In this document: positions 60,604-64,000 of the stretch, in pieces
Position numbering within the stretch: the stretch's first letter is position 1
Layout: every line of letters begins with the position of its first letter
Assembly (NCBI RefSeq): GCF_030148435.1
Contig: NZ_JASBTN010000026.1
Coordinates: 37,313-101,312, forward strand
DNA length: 64,000 nt
Source: Aliiroseovarius sp.
GTDB taxonomy: Bacteria; Pseudomonadota; Alphaproteobacteria; Rhodobacterales; Rhodobacteraceae
Reading direction: 5' to 3'
Notes under the pieces: model-generated
Told to the model about the DNA's origin: nothing
Database searches by the model: none
What the model saw: the letters and a program-made list of their open reading frames with translations, nothing else
Made by a program: the position numbers and the translations under genes

Positions 60604-61224
60604 TCAGCCGTCCTTGCGAAAAAGGCTGAACTGGTATGACTGCGGCTTGCCGCCCGGTGTGTGATGCAGGCTGAAACGATGGGTCAGAAGCGTGAACCGC
60701 CCCCCCAGCGTTTCGGCCAAGCTGTCCGGGCTGTACCGGACAACGGGCAGGCCGCTGCAGGTCTCGGGTCCGTCCGGGGCAAATGTGGCGATGATCGCAT
60801 GCCCACCGGGGCCCAGGCAGCGATCGAGCCGGGACAGGTAAGCGGCGCGGCTATCGGGGTCGGTGAGGAAATGGAACACCGCGCGGTCGTGCCAGAGGTC
60901 GTATTCCCGCGTTGGCGACCAGAGCGTTATGTCGGATGCGATCCAGTTCACCTCCTCCGTGCGCTCGCCCAGGCGACGCCGGGCCGCATCCAGGGCATTC
61001 CGGGACAGATCAAGCACCGACAGGTCGTGCAGGCCCCGCCCGATCAGGTGATCGATCAGACGCGAGGCGCCGCCCCCGATATCGATGACCGAGGTATTCG
61101 CCCTGAGCCCGGCAATCTCCGCAAGTTCGAGGGATATCGCCGGAGTCTCCTGGAACCAGCCCAACCGGGTCTCGGCCGCTCTATCGTAGACACCGTCCCA
61201 GTGTCTCTTCCTCTCCTGGTTCAT
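60604..61224 (-). CDS. Class I SAM-dependent methyltransferase
   Basis: 206 aa. Motif I SVIDIGGGASRLIDHLIGRG, acidic LSVLDLSRNALDAARR, and the EYDLWHDRAVFHFLTDPDSR motif typical of small methyltransferases of the thiopurine/TehB-like group. The N-terminal NQERKRHWDGVYDRAAETRLGWFQ box is common in this set. Methyl acceptor unknown. It stands alone. Confidence 0.85.
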   Translation of the reverse strand: MNQERKRHWDGVYDRAAETRLGWFQETPAISLELAEIAGLRANTSVIDIGGGASRLIDHLIGRGLHDLSVLDLSRNALDAARRRLGERTEEVNWIASDITLWSPTREYDLWHDRAVFHFLTDPDSRAAYLSRLDRCLGPGGHAIIATFAPDGPETCSGLPVVRYSPDSLAETLGGRFTLLTHRFSLHHTPGGKPQSYQFSLFRKDG

Positions 61225-61408
61225 TCACGGCCCCCATCCTGCCTCACACAGAAATATCGTGAGGCGAACGGGGGGTTTCAAGGTCGCGCAGGGATGCGGC
61301 CGGCGGGTTGCCGGTCAAACCATCGTCAGGTGCCCGTGCCGAACCGGACGGGGCACGGCCAGAACGCGCCCTGCGTATATCCGTGAAAATAGAACGCGTC
61401 GGCCGGGT

Positions 61409-61600
61409 TCAGATTTCGCAGGCCATATCCTTGCCGCAGCACGTTGGTGACTTGATCTTGCCCTCGCATTTCGGACAACGCGAGATCTGCACCTTCCTGC
61501 CGTCATCCAGTTCAAGCGTGTCGTTGACAAGCGGCTCGTTGCAATCCGCACATGTCGCATTCACGCCCATGCCACAGACACCACATCGGTAAGTCGCCAT
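61409..61600 (-). CDS. Zinc-ribbon microprotein with four cysteine clusters
   Basis: 63 aa from the ATG at 61600 (AGGAGG upstream). Cysteine pattern CGVCGMG, CADC, CPKC, CCGKDMAC gives nine cysteines, enough for two zinc or iron centres of rubredoxin/zinc-ribbon type. Strong SD and clean codon use argue for a real gene. Function unknown; it may be a redox or metal-handling accessory. Confidence 0.78.
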   Translation of the reverse strand: MATYRCGVCGMGVNATCADCNEPLVNDTLELDDGRKVQISRCPKCEGKIKSPTCCGKDMACEI

Positions 61601-61852
61601 ATTTTCCCCTCCTGTTCGCTGTTTCCTCAAGGGTGTGGGAAATATCGTGGCGGGTCAATCACCCTCGCAAGGTGATTGAAACCGTGGCACAGGGTCGGCG
61701 GGGCCGCATCCCGACTTCAGAACCTGGGCATCACGAAACGGGCGCCCCATGCCCCATGCAGAGCTCAGATACTCCGATGACCCCGACCTCGACGCGCCGG
61801 CGCTTCTGTGCGGGATCGGGAGAATGCAAGGGACGGGCCGGCAAGCAAGGGG

Positions 61853-63736
61853 TCAGATCAGGATCCCGTCGAAGAAATCTGCCAGATCCTGGCAGGCGTC
61901 CAATGGCAGGACATGGGAGACATACTGGTCCGGGCGCACCACGATCATGCAGCCGCGCGCGCGGTCGATTCCGCGCATGTCAAAGATGTCGCCCTGCCCC
62001 TTGTGATCGACACAAAAAACCTTTTCGTGATCCTGAAGTCCCAGCCTCCCGGTGCAGGGTTTCAGCAATGCGGGCATGTCTTCATAGGCGAGTTGATCGA
62101 ATGTCTGCTGGAACACGGCACGGAAATCGATCACCGCGTCGATATCCTCGTCAGCTCGGGTGTGTTTCACCACCGGTGAAGTTGGGTCCTGTTCCAGCCA
62201 TTTCGCAAGCCGCGAAAACGCGCCCGCGTCCTGACCCACGAAGGCATAGAGCCGCCAGCGCCCGTCGGCCCGCGCCGCATGCCCCAGCTGCATCTCCCTG
62301 GCATCCGCCAGGCGCACCACCGGGGCGGAATGAAAGCGGCGGCCGATCCTTTGCCCCGTGGCCAGGTCTTGGTGGGTGGGGGGACCAATCAGCGCCGAAC
62401 GCGCATAGTGCACGGCCAACCCGCCGGTGAATTCCAGGTTTTCCTTGAACTGTCGCATGAAGAGGGGCTCGTCGCCATCCTGCTCGCTGGGTGGGGCGGA
62501 CATGATCCGGGCCCATTCCTGATCCGTGTCCACCAGGCGCTTGGCCTCGGCCCAGCGCTCGGCCGAATAGCTGCGCAGGAGTCGCGCCTCCGCCCGCCCG
62601 GTCAGCACATGCGCCAGCTTCCAGCCCAGGTTGAACGTATCCTGCATCGAGACATTCATCCCCTGCCCTGCCTTCGGGCTGTGGGTGTGGCAAGCGTCGC
62701 CCGCCGTGAAAACACGCGGGTCGCGGTCTTTGCCTTCGGGCACATCGTCAAACCGGTCGGTCATGCGATGGCCGATCTCGTAGATCGACCACCAGACGAC
62801 TTCCTTCACGTCGATCACATAGGGTGCCATGATCCGGTTGGCGGCCGCGATCATGTCCTCCTGTGTGAATGCGCGTTCGGCCACCCGCTCGTCCGGGCTG
62901 AGCTTGTCCAGCTCGACATACATGCGGAACAGATAGCCCCCCTCGCGCGGCAGGATCAGCACGTTGCCTTCCTGCGCCGAGGTGATCAGGCATTTCTGGC
63001 GGATGTCGGGGAAATCGGTATTGGCCAGGATGTCCATCACCCCCCATGCCTGATGCGCCGCATCGCCGTGCAGCGCCCCGCCGATTGCCTTTCGCACGTT
63101 CGAGCGCGCACCGTCACAGCCCACGACATAGTTGGCGCGGACGGTTTTCGTCTCGCCCCAGTTCACGCCGGTGTCCTCCAGCGTGACCGTCACGGGGTGC
63201 TCATCGGTGGTCGGGTCCACCCGCACGTCCTTCACGGCCCAGTTGTAATCGGGCGCCAGCCGCGCAGGAGCGTTGTGCATCACGTCCAGGAAAAGCTGGT
63301 GCAGGCGCGCCTGGTTGATCAGGATATGCGGCATTTCCGAACTGTCGTCGGCCACGTCCTGCACCCGGCCGATACGTTTGATACTGGCGGGATTGTCCGG
63401 GTCGGGCATCCAGAAGGCCGTCTGGTTCACCCAATAGCTTTCGCGCTTGACCGTGTCGGCAAACCCGAAGGCCTGGAACATCTCCATCGTGCGCGTATTG
63501 ATCCCGTCGGCCTTGCCCTTCTCGATGTTGCAAGGGCTGGGCTCGACGATCATCGTCTCGATTTCGGGGAATTGTGCAAGCTGCGCGGCCAGGCACAACC
63601 CGGCCGGCCCGGTGCCGGCAATCAGCACATCCACCTTGTCGGGCAAAGGCGCATGAGCGGTGCGTTCACGACGGTTCGGCGCCGCCGCCTTGATGTCCGG
63701 ATCGCCCCCACGAAATCCATCCTTGTAGAACTGCAT
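61853..63736 (-). CDS. FAD-dependent aromatic monooxygenase (phenol 2-monooxygenase/3-hydroxybenzoate 4-monooxygenase type)
   Basis: 627 aa from the ATG at 63736 (GGGAGGAAC upstream). FAD motif LIAGTGPAGLCLAAQLAQFP, the DG motif VVGCDGARSNVRKAIGG and the GD motif FTAGDACHTHSPKAGQGMNV. A C-terminal thioredoxin-like domain from about residue 460 (IGRRFHSAPVVRL onward) places it with phenol hydroxylase and MobA rather than the shorter 4-hydroxybenzoate enzymes. It hydroxylates a phenolic ring with NAD(P)H. No partner gene lies beside it in the window; the AT-rich promoter and an IS200 remnant are upstream. Confidence 0.85.
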   Translation of the reverse strand: MQFYKDGFRGGDPDIKAAAPNRRERTAHAPLPDKVDVLIAGTGPAGLCLAAQLAQFPEIETMIVEPSPCNIEKGKADGINTRTMEMFQAFGFADTVKRESYWVNQTAFWMPDPDNPASIKRIGRVQDVADDSSEMPHILINQARLHQLFLDVMHNAPARLAPDYNWAVKDVRVDPTTDEHPVTVTLEDTGVNWGETKTVRANYVVGCDGARSNVRKAIGGALHGDAAHQAWGVMDILANTDFPDIRQKCLITSAQEGNVLILPREGGYLFRMYVELDKLSPDERVAERAFTQEDMIAAANRIMAPYVIDVKEVVWWSIYEIGHRMTDRFDDVPEGKDRDPRVFTAGDACHTHSPKAGQGMNVSMQDTFNLGWKLAHVLTGRAEARLLRSYSAERWAEAKRLVDTDQEWARIMSAPPSEQDGDEPLFMRQFKENLEFTGGLAVHYARSALIGPPTHQDLATGQRIGRRFHSAPVVRLADAREMQLGHAARADGRWRLYAFVGQDAGAFSRLAKWLEQDPTSPVVKHTRADEDIDAVIDFRAVFQQTFDQLAYEDMPALLKPCTGRLGLQDHEKVFCVDHKGQGDIFDMRGIDRARGCMIVVRPDQYVSHVLPLDACQDLADFFDGILI

Positions 63737-63815
63737 CTTTGTTCCTCCCGGCCGCCGCATATTGCAATACATCTGACCACTCAATTAGTAGCTATACTTA
63801 CCATAAGCAGTCAAC

Positions 63816-63836
63816 AATAAAGTATGCATGCTTATT
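63816..63836. promoter_or_regulatory. Near-perfect 21-bp palindrome upstream of the FAD monooxygenase
   Basis: AATAA-AGTATGCATGCT-TATT (63816-63836) is symmetrical about a GCATGC-like centre with few mismatches, about 80 bp before the monooxygenase start, in an AT-rich 130-bp stretch. It is a candidate operator for an unlinked regulator. Confidence 0.5.
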
Positions 63837-63868
63837 ATACACGCCAATATATTGTAAATACTGAACGA

Positions 63869-63888
63869 CTACCGGCTGGCGCCGGTAG
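63869..63888. repeat. Subterminal hairpin at the end of the IS200-like element
   Basis: A perfect 8-bp stem CTACCGGC/GCCGGTAG with a 4-nt loop overlaps the tnpA stop codon. IS200/IS605 ends carry such hairpins as transposase recognition sites, though a terminator role is also possible. Confidence 0.6.
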
Positions 63889-64000
63889 GATCGGCGATAT
63901 GGTTTTCCAGGTACTGAAGTACGATGTCTTCGGTAATGGCGCCGTTGGTGGTTGAAAAATACCCCCGCCCCCAGAATCGGCAGCCCCAGTAGCGCTTGCG
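63869..64000 (-). mobile_element. tnpA: IS200/IS605-family transposase TnpA, C-terminal part
   Basis: The last 43 codons of a Y1 transposase run from the window edge to a TAG at 63869. The reading RKRYWGCRFWGRGYFS then TTNGAITEDIVLQYLENH matches the C-terminus of IS200 TnpA, with the Tyr in LQYLENH in the place of the catalytic Y1 tyrosine. The rest of the element lies to the right. Whether it is intact cannot be told. Confidence 0.85.

Overview
The window is high-GC chromosomal DNA with tightly packed, often 4-bp-overlapping catabolic operons. It carries TRAP transporters, a BioR-boxed biotin operon using BioG, a Tad pilus block and GcvT-domain demethylases. This combination points to an alphaproteobacterium of the Rhodobacteraceae (Roseobacter-type). 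I saw no rRNA, tRNA, CRISPR array or prophage. The only mobile element is the tail of an IS200/IS605-type transposase at the right edge.

Left part. 1-6680: a glycine-cleavage operon read leftwards (lpdA, lipA, AGCS symporter, gcvT, gcvH, gcvP), with a divergent XRE-cupin regulator. 6913-16502: a probable amino/oxo-acid island with GntR plus Asp/Glu racemase, a ThDP enzyme, LysR, a DadA-like dehydrogenase and a complete TRAP transporter followed by a coupled BASS-like membrane protein. 16632-21966: a broken FAD-oxidase tail, then RidA, a maleate-isomerase-like protein, an M24 peptidase, diaminopropionate ammonia-lyase, an M20 amidohydrolase and a divergent Lrp regulator. This is a plausible route for an acylated or cyclic 2,3-diaminopropionate compound. 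22162-24903: galU, an argE-like gene and a truncated flavin-oxidoreductase remnant.

Middle part. 25002-30917: LysR and an unusual operon of two Rieske oxygenases, a non-canonical RidA, a DUF1028 protein and an FMO-type flavoprotein, preceded by a strongly folded leader (31111-31190). 31310-38062: a CoA-dependent hydroxycinnamate-type operon (acyl-CoA dehydrogenase, amidohydrolase, feruloyl-CoA-synthetase-like ligase, MarR, crotonase, SDR) with a second MarR gene. 38150-43628: bioBFDAGC with two BioR boxes. 43973-46557: a class V aminotransferase and a divergent ureohydrolase, with a gene remnant between them and a clear intrinsic terminator.

Right part. 46693-54283: Tad/Flp pilus genes (cpaA, a LuxR regulator, tadC, tadB, cpaF, cpaE, cpaB, two flp genes) without the secretin that normally sits between cpaB and cpaE. 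54757-60529: a LysR-controlled operon of an enolase-superfamily protein, an MDR oxidoreductase and a dimethylglycine-dehydrogenase-like protein. 60604-63736: a methyltransferase, a zinc-ribbon microprotein and a phenol-hydroxylase-type FAD monooxygenase, ending at the IS200 remnant.

The best candidates for undescribed biology are the diaminopropionate-type cluster (16782-21966) and the Rieske/RidA/DUF1028 operon with its structured leader (25002-31190). All functions are inferred by reading the sequence; no database search was run.
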